From: Gnetum montanum
Taxonomy: Eukaryota; Streptophyta; Gnetopsida; Gnetales; Gnetaceae
DNA length: 64,000 nucleotides
Assembly (NCBI GenBank): GCA_015680685.1
Contig: MNCI01029357.1
Coordinates: 699,396-763,395 of the forward strand
Direction: 5' to 3'
Part shown: positions 1 through 10,830 of the stretch, in pieces
How positions within the stretch are numbered: the first letter of the stretch is position 1
Layout of the letters: every line of letters starts with the position of its first letter
The notes under the pieces: model-generated
Database searches by the model: none
Told to the model about the DNA's origin: nothing
The model's input: the letters and a program-made list of their open reading frames with translations, nothing else
Program-made: the position numbers and the translations under genes

Positions 1-470
1 GAAACTTGCATTGTGTTCTGCTACATGTATTGGAAACCCTTGAAGCGCCCTAACTGTTTCTCGCATTTTAGCCATGCTATGCTATGCTGCATAGCGTATC
101 ATAGCGTAGTAGCTGGCCTTAGTCACAAAAACGTTACCAATCTGCAAACTTTGCCTTTTGCACTGTGAAACATGCGAACTTGCTGATCCCGCCCTTCGAG
201 TTGCCTTCTGTCACTTTCATAGAATTGCTACGCCTCGTTGCGCTTTGTAGCTTAGTGTAGCGTAGCAGCAAACATGACTTGATTTTGCCAAGTTCGCCAC
301 TTTCTGACGGAAGGAGACATTGCCGAAGGGCATTGAACTCGAGCGAGGGGACTGATTATCTAGCTTTTTCTACATTGTGCTACACTGCGTAGCGTAGCGT
401 AGCACTGTGCTTCTACAAAAGTCTTTTGAACTTTTCTATGCTACATGGTGTAGCATAGCGTAGCAAAACT
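1..470. repeat. Clusters of TAGCG/TAGCA short words
   Basis: Four clusters of the words TAGCG, TAGCA and their complements GCTAC/GCTATG lie at about 72-112, 226-271, 376-408 and 436-466, separated by ordinary sequence of about 50-115 bp. Examples are TGCGTAGCGTAGCGTAGCAC and GCTATGCTATGCTGCATAGC. Several clusters contain both the word and its complement, so they could fold into short hairpins. No ORF or known element is seen. The style resembles the word arrays in the LTRs of element H, so this could be the edge of another LTR; that is inference. Confidence 0.5.
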
Positions 471-1554
471 CCTTGACTTAGAAAACTTGCTGAAGTGGAC
501 AGTTTGAAAATCAGAGCATCCATCTCTTGAAGAACTATCGTCATGCTACGCGAATTGCAAAGACTTGGTGAAGCAAGCATGCCTTCAAATTTTGGGGTGT
601 TTCACTGCCATGATAAGATATGAATTCAATGCTACACAAGATACGAGTCACAATTATATGAACAATGAGATGAGACAAATTATAGAAGGGATTGCAGAGA
701 TTGGGACATGAGGTAACTGACCTAGGGCATAATGAATCCTGAGTGTAGGGCATGATTAATGTGTCATTAGCCTATTGCTCCAAAATCAAGACCAAGTACA
801 TTTCTTTGATCAGTGATATCGCATTGTTTCATCCCATGATGGACAATCATAAGAGCATCATGACAGCAAGGTATACAATCACTTGACGTTTTGTTAAAGG
901 GAGGAGTGATTTGGAATTTCTTTGTGGCACATTTGTTTTTATCTGGCCACTTTGGCACACTTTCTCTTCTCTCTTCTTCTTTAAGCATTCTACCATCAGG
1001 CATGGGTGCATGTCTTTCCAGTGGGACCCCCTAGAATAGCATTGGGATTTTTCTTGCTTTTTTTTATTGAGTGCCTTTATTATTCTTACTCCTATTTTTC
1101 ATCAGATCTACAAGGATCTTGGTACAACCAGGCTACATGATAACTCCTATAAATGTCACCAAAGAGAATCCACAAGTCCCATTGATGTTGCACCTTGGCC
1201 ATTCCCTCTTAGTCCATCATTTTTCACTTTGTGCATAATGAGCACAAAATTACTTTAAGTTTTAATGATGTCAAGAATATCATCATACCCAGAGTAGAAC
1301 CTATTATTAATAGAATGGGAGGGTGGATGTGATGGGCTCACTATCCAAATAATTAGCCACCTGAGACTTGATAGCATAGAACAACACCTCAACCAACGAG
1401 TCACATGAATGTTTTATTCATAGATGAGATTACCCATAAAAATATAAAATAATAAATAAAAAGATAAAACAACAAATTGAAAGATGAAAAACTAAAAAAC
1501 AAAAATTGTAAAATTAAAGAAAAGGAAAAACATTTATTAATTCTGTTTGTTAGA
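471..1554. other. No recognised gene
   Basis: Only short random ORFs are present (for example 541-753 minus, 767-1003 minus, 1067-1258 plus), and none shows a domain. The stretch 1400-1550 is A-rich and could be 3' untranslated sequence of element A, whose polypurine-like tract lies next to it. I see nothing else. Confidence 0.4.
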
Positions 1555-1875
1555 ATGGGGGATGTCCCCCATATCTAAACTTTTGATCTAGCTGAGAATT
1601 AATAAATGGAATGGTTGGATCCATGCATTTTAGAAATATTGGGACCTAGTCATAGCCAAACCATTGGGTGTCTTTTGATGTGGTGGTTGGAATGTACCCA
1701 AATTGGGGTGCACACACTATATTAAAGTTGACATAGTTGGGAAAGTTAGAAGATGAGTTTAATTGATACGAAGTTGACCCACTATGGCACCCTTGATCGT
1801 AAGATGGTATGCGAGGATCGATATGTCTCTCTACGTGGCTATATTCATTGGGTCACATAGTTTTTGGAGTATTGA

Positions 1876-3600
1876 TTAATGGCCCTGATAAGATAACACG
1901 AGGCATTGGGTTTGAGGAGGAAAATGCACCACAATGTTGAACTTGTGCTGAGTGGGAGGATGCAGTGGTCTCGGAACTATGTTGTCCCTTTCTACAGTCA
2001 TGTCTAAAGAAGGGACGCCTTCAATATTGTGGAGGATTCCCACTACTGTTGATAGTAGTAACAAAAGTAACGTTTGTGGGTTGGTGCTGTGATGCAAAAC
2101 CTTTTGGTAGAATTGGTGGCGATGTAGAAGGAGGTGAAGGATAAGAATATTGAGGGTGAGAAGAAGTGTAAGACACATGAGGTGGTGATTGTGTTGGATA
2201 GGATATTGATTGATAATATCTAGGAGAATGATAACAATGTGACAAGATAGAAGATGTTGACCTAGTTGGGGAAATATGATGTTGAACCTAATAAGTGCTT
2301 AGGTTCAGATGATATGAAGGGTGTGACCAATTTGAGGGTGGCCTCCCCCACAACTGGGATTTTTGCCACTGTGATTGAACACATTATTTTTGTACAAACT
2401 CTGGATGTAACATTCTTCCCCAATGATCATGTAAATGTGACAAGATTGGGCATTGACCTTTGGGGTGATTGTACAAGAAAATGTTACATTGATACATATG
2501 ATTAGGAGTTGAGTTCTTATTCTCTTCAACCCTTCTTTTCGATTGTCTAGTGGTGTTCTATCCTGTTTCTTGGTTTGTCATGGTTCTACCTCTAATAGTG
2601 TTGGCATATTCTCCACATTTTTCATGTATCCATTCCATCATCTTATTGATCTTTGCCTCAATTTCATTCAATGATTATAGTATTGGCAAAGATAATTCCA
2701 CCTCTTTGAGGTAAGTTGATTTCTCCTCTTCATGATTATGGACCTTTGCTAATCCAAGATTTTGGTCCTGTTGAGAGTTTTCAACATTCTCCCACTTAGC
2801 CATTTCTCCTTCTTCTTTTGCTACCCGCTTAATAAGCTCTTGGAATTAATTGGTTCATAGCTCATACAGTTGACCTTGGGCATACATCCCTAGGGTCTCC
2901 CTTGTCTCATTACAGAGCCCATCCATGATGTGATAGATTAGCCTTTCCTCGGAGAACCCATGGCCTAAGTAGCTGTTTAACAATGCATAATATCTTTCTA
3001 AGGCCTTGTCCAAGGGTTCATGTTGTGCTTGTTTCCACTCTTGGATTTGTTTCCTCAAAGCTGACACTCTTGCATAGGTTTGATATCTTTCATTGAAGAG
3101 TTCTACCATTGTCGGCCAACATCGAATTGATTTTGGTCTTAAGGACTAGTACCATACTTTTGCTTGGCCAACAAGTGTTGTAGGAAAGAGCTTATGTTTT
3201 TACCACCCATTATCAATATTGTTCCATACATAGGCATCATGGAAGGCTTGTAAATGATGTTGTGGATCTAAATCATAGCCTCTTGGGAATTTGGGAAAGT
3301 TGTTTAAATCAAGCTTGGGTAGACGACTTTCCTTACGATGCCTGCAGGATATTTGAATAGCCTCTTGCATATGCATTAGGCTCTTCGTGGATAGTAGGGG
3401 TTCATCATCACTAGGTAGGTTATGAATTTGGGAGTTGGGACGATGTTGTCTTCATTTATGTACATAGGAGACCCCTGCATCAAATTGAGTACTCCAAACT
3501 TTATCTTCATCATCATATAATTCGTTGGTTCTCTAATGAATTGCCTTACTAGTCGTTGCATTATCATAGTCTTGTGAGAAGGACATTGTTGTGAAATTGT
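1876..3600 (-). pseudogene. gag: Element A gag polyprotein remnant
   Basis: This is the structural Gag of a Ty3/gypsy element. The clearest piece (3109-2855) carries a Retrotrans_gag-type core: LFNERYQTYARVSALRKQI followed by HEPLDKALERYYALLNS and HGFSEERLIYHIMDGL. The same segments recur in element D at about 46140-45890 (LFNEKYQTYARVSNLR). An N-terminal piece lies at 3567-3376. A Tyr/Pro/Ser-rich linker (2245-1876, with runs such as YPTQSPPHVSYTSSHPQYSY) follows in a shifted frame; C and D have a similar Tyr/Pro-rich linker at this position. Stops and frameshifts separate the pieces, so no functional Gag can be made. Confidence 0.7.
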
Positions 3601-3700
3601 GTGTGACTTATTTGCAATTATTTCTTTCTCAAAGATATATCGTTAATACTTTGTTATAGCGATCTTGTATGATATAAATAATCTAAATAACTAGCATTGT

Positions 3701-3718
3701 CCTTGGCAACGGTGCTAA
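3701..3718 (-). other. Primer-binding site of element A
   Basis: On the minus strand, directly after the LTR end, the sequence is TTAGCACCGTTGCCAAGG. It is close to the tRNA-Asp-type site (TGGCGCCGTTGCC) typical of Athila/Tat elements. Element D has a comparable site at 47342-47360, also adjoining its LTR. Confidence 0.6.
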
Positions 3719-4542
3719 TGATGAGTGGTGAGGTACCCCTACACTCAACCATAAGAATATGAATGTTCACACATGATCCGATTGAACTCCGTAGATGGGC
3801 TAGTTGTGGTATTTAGATAATTACACATTGATCGCAGTTCATTATCTTCCCACATGGAATAGTATTTGCTTTGTCACATATGGTTTAGTCCAGAGTGAGG
3901 TGTATGATGTGGTCCTAACCTAGTGCTACTCCTAGAGGCAATGTAAAATAACTTTGATTAACCTATGAAGGAAAGGGTGAAGAGAGTCTAAGCTAGCTTA
4001 AGTGCGATGAGCATTTGTCCCTTAATCATCCATACACATCTTAGACCTCATGTACTATTACTGGGATTACCAAGCGCATGTCCTAGGTACGCTACTGGGA
4101 TACCAAGTAGTCACACTTAAATGCTCATGATTAAGTCATACTCATTCCACGTTTAATAACATGGATAGGAGAGGAAGGTTAAGAGATATTAAGTAAGAAA
4201 GCAATAAATAGAGTTAAACTAAGTGATTGCTGCAATAATGAAGTAATCTCGATCTTTATTGCTGGTCATGTGCATGTCCAAGTATGTCACACTCAAATAA
4301 AGGTTCTGTACAATTACAACCATCACACTACGGGCATGCACTAGGGGAAAGGGTTGAGAGGAATTGAAATTGACAAAAAGATCCTACTCTAACACTAACT
4401 TTTCCTATGACTTTCCCTTGCCCCCCATTGTGTATTTATAGGCTCACACAGAAACCACAATATCGCATATTTGATATTGTTAGTGAGGCCACGATATTGT
4501 GTACCCGATATCAAGGGTCTAATATTGGAGCCTGACAAATCA
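3719..4542 (-). repeat. 5' LTR of element A
   Basis: About 824 bp. The minus-strand LTR begins TGATTTGTCAGG and ends ...CACTCATCA. It aligns with the B LTR (13736-14542) over the end block (GTACCCCTACACTCAACCAT at 3733 and 63770), the CTACTGGGATACCAAG block near 4090, and a TATA box (CCTATAAATAC, minus, 4432-4442). Its U3 holds decayed copies of the ATATCGC word that forms a palindrome in B. CpG sites seen in the 63756 copy are mostly TG or CA here, so this copy is old. Confidence 0.7.
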
Positions 4543-4915
4543 TGGTTCATCAAAAAGCAAGGTCACATTGGGCACACAGATTATGAAGAGCAAAAATCAA
4601 GGTTTAATGTGAAATTTGCCAAAGAGCATACTCTTATGAGTAGAGAACAAGGTCAAGTTTTATTGAGTAGATTCCACAAAGAGTAGGGTTAGATCAGGTA
4701 GAGCAGAGCAGGTTTAATTGAGAAAAACAACATTCAAAGAGCAAAAAAAGGCAAAATATTTGAAACAACAGACTATGAGAAGCGAAGGGTAAGGTGAAAT
4801 CCCGCAAAGCACATTCAGCAAAGAGTAGGGTCAGATCCAATGGAAAGCAGGGTCAGATCGGGCACAAGGTTTATGATAAACATAGAGTGGGTTCAACAGA
4901 ACTTTTCGTTTAGCT
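4543..4915 (+). repeat. Imperfect AGGGTCAGATC-type repeats
   Basis: Irregular, diverged repeats built on the words GAGTAGGGTTAGATCAGG, GAGTAGGGTCAGATCC, GCAGGGTCAGATCGGGCAC and AAGGTCACATTGGGCAC, mixed with GAGCAAAA words. Spacing is uneven, so this is a decayed minisatellite or LTR word array rather than a clean tandem repeat. A 71-codon ORF at 4471-4686 runs through it and has no recognisable domain. Confidence 0.35.
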
Positions 4916-4943
4916 TTCAAAATTTTTGGACCAGCAGGGTCAA

Positions 4944-4960
4944 ATATATAGGTATATTTA
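4944..4960 (+). promoter_or_regulatory. TATA-like box upstream of candidate small gene
   Basis: ATATATAGGTATATTTA lies about 60-75 bp upstream of the ATG at 5019, a normal plant spacing for a TATA box with a short 5' leader. AT-rich words are common here, so the call depends on the reality of the two-exon gene. Confidence 0.2.
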
Positions 4961-5018
4961 AGCTAGAAAAATAGCGTCAAAGACATAACACAATTTTATT
5001 GCTTGCTTAGGAAGAATC

Positions 5019-5534
5019 ATGGCACGAGATCTTCGACTTCTTACTAGCCTACAGTTATTAGGGAGGATTGTTGGATTAGCAGAAGTGTAATTTTTTTAAA
5101 AATTATTATATTCAAATTCAAACGTCGTCTTACGTGACGGATTACCATCACTCTTAAGTGATATCCTAACCTTTTGCAATGGCATCTTTTTCAAAATTTG
5201 AATGCTTTTGCAAATTTGAATGATTTTGCAAATTAGTAGGTGCGCTAGGTAACCGAAGAGATCAACGTAATCTTTTCTGCTACAAAGTCGATTAAATTTT
5301 AAATATCATAACACGCAGGGCACCAACCAGCAGCAAGCAAATTCAATACCAGAGAGCATTTACCATCAAGTTATTATTTTATCTTATGACCCTGACCTAT
5401 TCTTGCAGGTTGAAAAGACAACAATAGCCGAATATGCCGTAAAAAATAATTCAGGAAGATCCCTTTTACATCATCCAAGGCTTGAGGCAGAAAGTTGGCT
5501 CCCTGTTTTTTCACCGTCATTTCAGAAACAATAA
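5019..5534 (+). CDS. Candidate two-exon small protein gene (63 residues)
   Basis: I do not recognise this protein. Exon 1 (5019-5084) opens with ATG in the context AATCATGG and reads MARDLRLLTSLQLLGR, then IVGLAE. A GT donor (GTGTAA) follows at 5085. A strong acceptor, TATTCTTGCAG, ends at 5408. Exon 2 (5409-5534) is in phase with exon 1, starts VEKTTIAEYAVKNNSGR and stops at TAA 5532-5534. An AATAAAA-type poly(A) word follows within about 15 bp. The implied intron is 324 bp. The stretch lies between element A and the 84-bp duplication and does not match the retroelements here. Against it: the protein is very short, no homolog is known to me, and such a model can arise by chance. Confidence 0.22.
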
Positions 5535-6411
5535 TAATAAAATATAAGATCAGATTGATCACTAAAATAAAAAAAATGCCTGACTGAGCCAAGCAGTTAG
5601 AATATTAAGAAAAGAATGCGATGTCTGCCCTCCCCGTCACTTGTGTTTTGGCTGAAAGTATACCAGTAGGAAGTATTTAAGGAGGTGAGGATGTGCGTAC
5701 ATGACACGAAAATGGGGTAAACCTAAGTATTAGAAGGGAAATATGATGAAAATTCTGAAGTTCATGACAGAAGAATGGGTTAGACCCGGCTAAAGAGTGA
5801 AGACAAGTCAAATGGTGAAAATGTGTCCGATGGTCCTGCCCTTTCGGGCCTTCTTAGTTGACCATAAATAACAATTGGAGTGGTTGGAGTGGAACCTACA
5901 TGATAGTAGTTAACAATTATACACAGTAATGATGGTTTACTGTTTAGGCGTCTAATAGAAATAGAAATATGATATCCTACTCTAACAATAGCATGAAAGT
6001 ATTAGTTGGCTATAAAATTAGGCATAAAGGTTTGGTAATTAATATCAATTAGGAAAATCCGATTTAACAATTGTGTTCTCCTTCCTAAGGTATTGTGTAT
6101 GAAACGAGTCCAGGTTTAACCATTTCTATACGTAACAGGTGTGAGTGGTCCTCGTGGGGTTGTGCATCCTTGATGTTTCGTTATACATCTCTTTAGAATG
6201 CAACTTTTATTTGACTAGACAAATGTATAGTTTGCCATTGTTCTGGGTTTTGACCTGGACATAGCGGCCAGTCCAATCTTGTGTTTTTTTACTTTTTTTT
6301 GCAACTTCCTTCCCGATGTTTTCCTGGTTGGACTTCCAAGGTTTATAGTCCATTCTTATGTCTTTTAAAAGTTGCTTGCATGATATTTCCCAGTGGTTTC
6401 CTGTTTATTAC
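5535..6411. other. No recognised gene
   Basis: No domain-bearing ORF on either strand and no similarity to the element families described elsewhere. Base composition is less AT-biased than in the LINE next door. It may be single-copy intergenic DNA. Confidence 0.4.
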
Positions 6412-6585
6412 CTTTCGGGGTTTATAGTAGGGCGGTATTTTCGACGGGTAAAGTGCGGACCAATATGAAAATCTACACCACGTGAAGAAAGAACGTCTTT
6501 CGGGTTTATAGTAGGGCGGTATTTTCTCCGGGTAATGTGCGGACCAATATGAAAATCTACACTACGTGAAGAAAGAAAGTCTTTC
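6412..6585 (+). repeat. Two tandem copies of an 84-bp unit
   Basis: TTTATAGTAGGGCGGTATTT starts at 6421 and again at 6505, giving a period of 84 bp. Each unit continues with GTGCGGACCAATATGAAAAT and a CACGTGAAGAAAG / TACGTGAAGAAAG ending. By eye the two copies differ at only a handful of positions, so the duplication is young compared with the surrounding decayed elements. The first copy keeps CACGTG, a G-box-like hexamer; the second has TACGTG. Confidence 0.8.
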
Positions 6586-7031
6586 CTTTTTTAGGAAATT
6601 TGTGTAACCACTTTCACTTGTGCGTTTCCATGTCATAAATTCATAATCAACAGCTCTGGTCAATGATGAATTCAAGTACCTGTAACCCGAAGTTTGGGGG
6701 TGCCATTCTGACGTAAAATATGTGCTGCGGATTTTTGGATTGATGGAGACACGGCAGCGGGGTATGGACAGCTGAAATCAAATTCATTAGAAATGAAATG
6801 ATATAAACACTTTGAATTTTCTTTATTTCCTTTTGACCTCCATTACTATATAAAATGTATGCCGTAGCATTGAAGGTTGTTGAAGGTTACTTGGTTATCG
6901 CTTAACAGTTTCCATAATAAAGCAAAACTCGGAAATGAATAGTTTAAAGAGATGTATACCATGAATATCACAACACATTTCTAATTCTTTGATTATATGT
7001 TTAGGAAAAAAATACTGTAAAACAAATATAT
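6586..7031. other. No recognised gene
   Basis: A TATA-like word (CTATATAAAATG) lies at 6846-6857 on the plus strand but no plausible ORF follows it. The stretch after about 6895 may be flank or the end of the LINE tail. Confidence 0.3.
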
Positions 7032-7052
7032 GAAATTGAAATTGAAATTGAA
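7032..7052 (-). repeat. (GAAATT)n hexamer, probable LINE 3' tail
   Basis: Three and a half copies of GAAATT on the plus strand, i.e. (AATTTC)n on the LINE strand, at the point where LINE coding similarity ends. Several LINE clades end in a short microsatellite instead of poly(A). Confidence 0.45.
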
Positions 7053-7059
7053 GCTTTAT

Positions 7060-9870
7060 TATATGCAAAGATCTATAAAATTTATTAGATAGATATTGCA
7101 TTTTCATAAAAAATAAAGATATCTTTTACAAATTGAGTAAGCACTAATGGGGCAGCAAAATCAAATCATACAAGTTTTTTGCTATAAGATTATAACGTTG
7201 TCTCAAATGGATAATCTTATTACAAGAAAGAAACATATGTAACTCATCTTCAAAGGCTCCTAACCTACACAACCTATAAATATACTCTTCTTTGGGGAGT
7301 TGAATCCATCTCATTCTTTTAATTATAAGATGATAAGTACTTAAGGGAACCTTGCTAATACCATTTCTATACTTAATTGGAAAAGCAATTAAGAGATAAT
7401 GAGCTTTTTTGTCTAGTTTATTAGATCTAATGTGATCTAGATAAAATTGTTTCTTTCCTTCTCTATTAGACCAAATCTGTGTTAAAACTTTCTACTTGAC
7501 TAGTTGGCAAATATGCTTAGGATCTTGTTGCATGTCCTCCCAAGAGATATTCTATTTTCTCAACCATTGCAGTTCATAAAAATACCAACCACAATCTTGT
7601 GGATCCTCAATAATTGCTTTAGAGATTTTATCTTGCTTTGAACTATACAAGCTATGAGTGTACATAATGAATTGGCACATGGCTTTTGTTTTTAAAGGTA
7701 ATAAGTCACATTCACATAATAACATTGGATAAGTTGTTTACAACTTCATCTTTAATTCATCAAATTGATTCTTTCAATATCTTTTTAAAGTTTAGCACTA
7801 GGTCCAAGTCCCCAAACAACACATCCATACAATACAATAGTATAGATGATAGTATGAAATATTTTTTTTCTAACCTTCCAAGCCTATAGTCCTAAATCCG
7901 TGTACTTGTTTTTAAAAGCATATGAAGCCTTGAAACCTCCTAGTATTCTTTCTTTGATGCACTTTCTGTAGTTGTAATTGTTCATATAAATGAGACCTAG
8001 ATTTTTAAAAGAATATACTATTTTCATACTGGCACCTCAAAAATAGAAGTTATAATAAGTATTTCTTGTACTCTACATCATCAATTTGGTAGTCTTCACA
8101 TTCACTTATAGATTAAAGAGAGAAAATAATGTTCTAAAATTTGCAACATATTTTACAGACTTTTTACAGTAGCAAAGATCAAAGAAGCATCATTTACATA
8201 TGAAAAGAGATTTAATGCTTAGGAGTCAATTTTGATAACTTAATTATCTTGCCCATTGCATAACCATTCTTGAATTTCATCAATAAAGATACTAAAGAGA
8301 GTTGAAGCAAGTGGATAACCTTACATTACTTCTTCATAGAATCTTTGAGTTGCTCTAGTCAAATTTGAAGGAAGGTGACTTTTATGCAAGTGCAACAATA
8401 GTTTTGAGTGTACCACTAAATCATATGCTTTTGGAAAATTAATAAAACAGATAAAATCTTTTTATTTAGTATTTTTACAGTTTCTATGCAGTGTCTCATA
8501 GTAACTAAGTGATCAATAGTGGATTCATTTTGTCTAAAATCCACCTAACATATTTTCTTAACTTGGTTAACTTTAGCCCAAGAACTAAGTCTCTTTTCTA
8601 GTAGAGTGATCAATAACTTAGTAAAAATATTATTCACAATGATCATTTGATATTTTTTTAAATTATTTTTATTCCCCTTTTTATGTGATAAGATAACTTT
8701 ATTAGTTTTTTAGTGTTGATCTAATCCTTAATCCATTGCTAAATTTAATGTGTATCAAGTTTCTCTATGAATAGCAAGTTTTGTCTACTTTAATAATTCT
8801 ACATATAAGCCATTTAAATCTACATCCTTGCTAGATGCAAGGTTTTAAATATCCTCTATGACTTAAGAGTAAATTGGAGAGGTTCTGGTTATACAATAAC
8901 AATAGACTTCTCATCTCCTTTTGCAAATGATTTATTGTAAAATGTATAGATATCTTAAAAAGAAAAATTAAATGATGAAGAGGCTTTATAATAAAATAAT
9001 TACCAAAACTATTTATACTCTTATTTAATGTTCTAAGAAAAATATTCGTGTTGCATCCTATAAATTTCTTTCTCTTAGTATTAATCAAACATTTATATGT
9101 CTCAACTAAACTTTTTCTATAAACTTGCGTTCTTAATATATTGTCTAGCTTGTACGCAATCTTTATCAAACCAAGTCTTCTGAGCACCTCATTATTATGA
9201 ATGCAGAACTTGCTTAGCTGCTCTAGAAAAAATTTGTTCAAGTTCCTTATGATAGCTTTCAAGAGTTCATTTGTTATGTGTTGCATCCATATATTTTTTC
9301 TTGACTTTTGGGGTGACTTTGTATTGAAATTTTTTTATTCTTATTTTTTATTATTTAAAAAAAATTTGAATTTTCAATATAAACTGTACATGATAATGGA
9401 AAGACTTCACTAAATCTTCTCCAATTTTCAGCTTACTAAATTCAATATCTTTTTAAAAATATAAAAGAAAATTAATATAAGAGTTACCTTGAAGTATTTG
9501 CCAAGTAAATGATGAAGTTTGTGGAAATCTAGCAAGGCCATTGTAAATGAGTAGATCAAAAATTTTTGTCCATTCTAATAATTGTTAACCCATCTTATTA
9601 ATAGTGTTATCTACAAAATGTCTATCCAACTGTGATTTTCAACAATGTCTAAATTGCCAACATTATGTTACCACTAAATAATTTTTATTTGCTATGAACA
9701 TATCCTCGTATTAAAATCTTTACAAATAAGCACTAAGCATCTTACCAAAAAATTCTATAATATTTCTACCTAAGAATTGAAACGAATGATTATGAGACAA
9801 CTCTATAGAATCATACAATGGAGGATCTCGAGGGACAAAACAACATATGATAAGGAAAACACAACCATGC
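7060..9870 (-). pseudogene. LINE ORF2 remnant: endonuclease, reverse transcriptase, C-terminal Cys/His region
   Basis: The enzyme would nick the target and copy the LINE RNA. The endonuclease trace near 9600-9480 reads NKMG..LLEWTKIFDLLIYNG, the N..G..L......L...NG pattern of LINE APE endonucleases. The linker has KSLVETYKCLINTKRKKFI. RT shows RQNESTIDHLVTMRHCIETV at about 8545-8480 (the Q.GFR..ST.DHI..L block), F.KAYD-like residues, and YVND at 8188-8201 where an active enzyme has YADD, so a catalytic Asp is lost. Later blocks are LYGCVVWGLGP (about 7840) and YRLCRLGAFEDELHMFLSC near 7280-7220, matching the R.C..C...EDE.HFL..C pattern of many animal LINEs. Many stops are present. Confidence 0.6.
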
Positions 9871-10149
9871 TAATATTAGATTTTTAACCAAACATATTGT
9901 CTATGATTACTAATTTTTTTTCTAAAAGCATACAATTTTTATGAAATTTCCTAACACTACCATGTCACCAAAATGTCCATCTCATTACCCTATTCTTGTG
10001 AAATCTAAGAACTACAAAATACACAAAACCAACATCTTCCCAAGTTTCAAAAAAACTAAAAGCATCAAAGCTATAAAAGAAACTAATACTATCCAATGAA
10101 ACAATTTTATTTGCAATTTCATTATCTATATTAAGAAATGCATACTTTA

Positions 10150-10826
10150 AAGGGCCTATACATTTTTAATTAATATTTGGAATATTGCTTATTTGTAATT
10201 ATTACCATGTTGCTAGCATTTAAGTATGCTACAAAACCTTTTTTACATGCTTTCTTAATCTTTTTTCATTGTTTAGTCCTTTCTACAAGTTTTGTATGAG
10301 TAAGATCCTTATTTATCCAAACTCTTTTTTCATTCTTACTTTTCTTCAAGTGACTTCAAATATGTTCTTTATCTTCTATGTCACAAAACATAATAATTAA
10401 ATGCCAAGGCTTTTCAAGTAGTTTATGTGAGACCCTAAAAACTTTAGCAATATTTAAAGAAGGTATATACATATCATCTATAATTTTTCAATGTTTTAAA
10501 CTAAAATCTCATTTGTTTAATCCTTCACCTTTGAGATACCTACAAATCAGAAATTTTTTTCCTTGTCTTTTTCCATCTTGCTCATTTGAACCTTTGGTTA
10601 CTACAAATTCCATCTTTATCTCTTTTTCTTCAAGTTTAGATTCATTTTCATGTTTCTTAATGTTGGCTTTAATTTTTGCTATTTCAAAAAAAAAATTTTC
10701 ATTATTCTTTGGAGTAGTACTAGTATCCTTTTTCTTCTCAATTCTCTCTTTGAGGGATGATAACCTTTGAAAAATTTCTTTGTTTTGTTCATGAATTTCA
10801 TCTAGTAGTGCTATTGTGCTAACCAT
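10150..10826 (-). pseudogene. LINE ORF1-like remnant: coiled coil plus RNA-binding-type region
   Basis: The open part (10826-10509) begins MVSTIALLDEIHEQNKEIF and is a charged coiled coil (LKERIEKKK, IKANIKKHENESKLEEKEIK) ending FLICRYLKGEGLNK. Downstream, after stops, the reading continues FRVSHKLLEKPWHLIIMF, then DIEDKEHI, LKKSK and VWINKDLTHTKLVERTKQ. This has the pattern of the C-terminal region in many animal LINE ORF1 proteins (yRlG...rPi.v.F...D...il...k...I.inEDLt...r). Common plant L1 ORF1 proteins instead carry a DUF4283-type domain and a zinc knuckle. The assignment is by pattern only. Confidence 0.5.
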
Positions 10827-10830
10827 ATGC

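Larger units (their letters stand above)
1555..4542 (-). mobile_element. Element A: deleted Athila/Tat-type Ty3/gypsy element
   Basis: Minus-strand remnant. Reading 5' to 3' on that strand: LTR (4542-3719), primer-binding site (3718-3701), gag (about 3600-1876), then a purine-rich tract at about 1555-1580 (GATATGGGGGACATCCCCC on the minus strand). That tract resembles the TCATGGGGGAGATGGCC tract found after integrase in C and at the same place in B. Protease, RT, RNase H and integrase are missing, so the element is an internal deletion product. Family membership rests on the shared LTR with B and 63756-64000 and the shared gag with D. Confidence 0.7.
7032..10830 (-). mobile_element. Degenerate LINE (non-LTR retrotransposon)
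   Basis: Minus-strand element with, in order, an ORF1-like region (10826 to about 10150), an endonuclease remnant (about 9860-9480), a linker (9286-8831), reverse transcriptase (about 8700-7750) and a C-terminal region ending near 7070. A short hexamer repeat follows at the 3' end, as some LINE families have in place of poly(A). All frames are broken by stops and the whole stretch is strongly AT-rich. The 5' limit is a guess based on the first ORF1 methionine; no target-site duplication could be identified. Confidence 0.7.

Noticed and set aside
1876-2245. Overlapping Leu/His-rich and Tyr/Pro-rich minus ORFs as separate small proteins
   Set aside because: They are alternative frames of one gag linker in element A; C and D have a similar Tyr/Pro-rich linker at the same position.
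5374-5592. Minus-strand ORF with a hydrophobic N-terminus (FFILVINLILYFIIIVSE), briefly considered as an exon of a plant membrane protein
   Set aside because: It has no ATG, a stop lies just upstream, and the plus strand offers a better exon with a splice acceptor over the same bases.
6846-6857. TATA-like box CTATATAAAATG as a gene promoter
   Set aside because: No ORF or exon-like sequence follows before the LINE, so it is probably chance AT-rich sequence.
10378-10770. Plus-strand 130-codon ORF rich in Phe and Ser
   Set aside because: Antisense to the LINE coiled-coil ORF; poly-Lys/Glu on one strand gives poly-Phe/Ser on the other.
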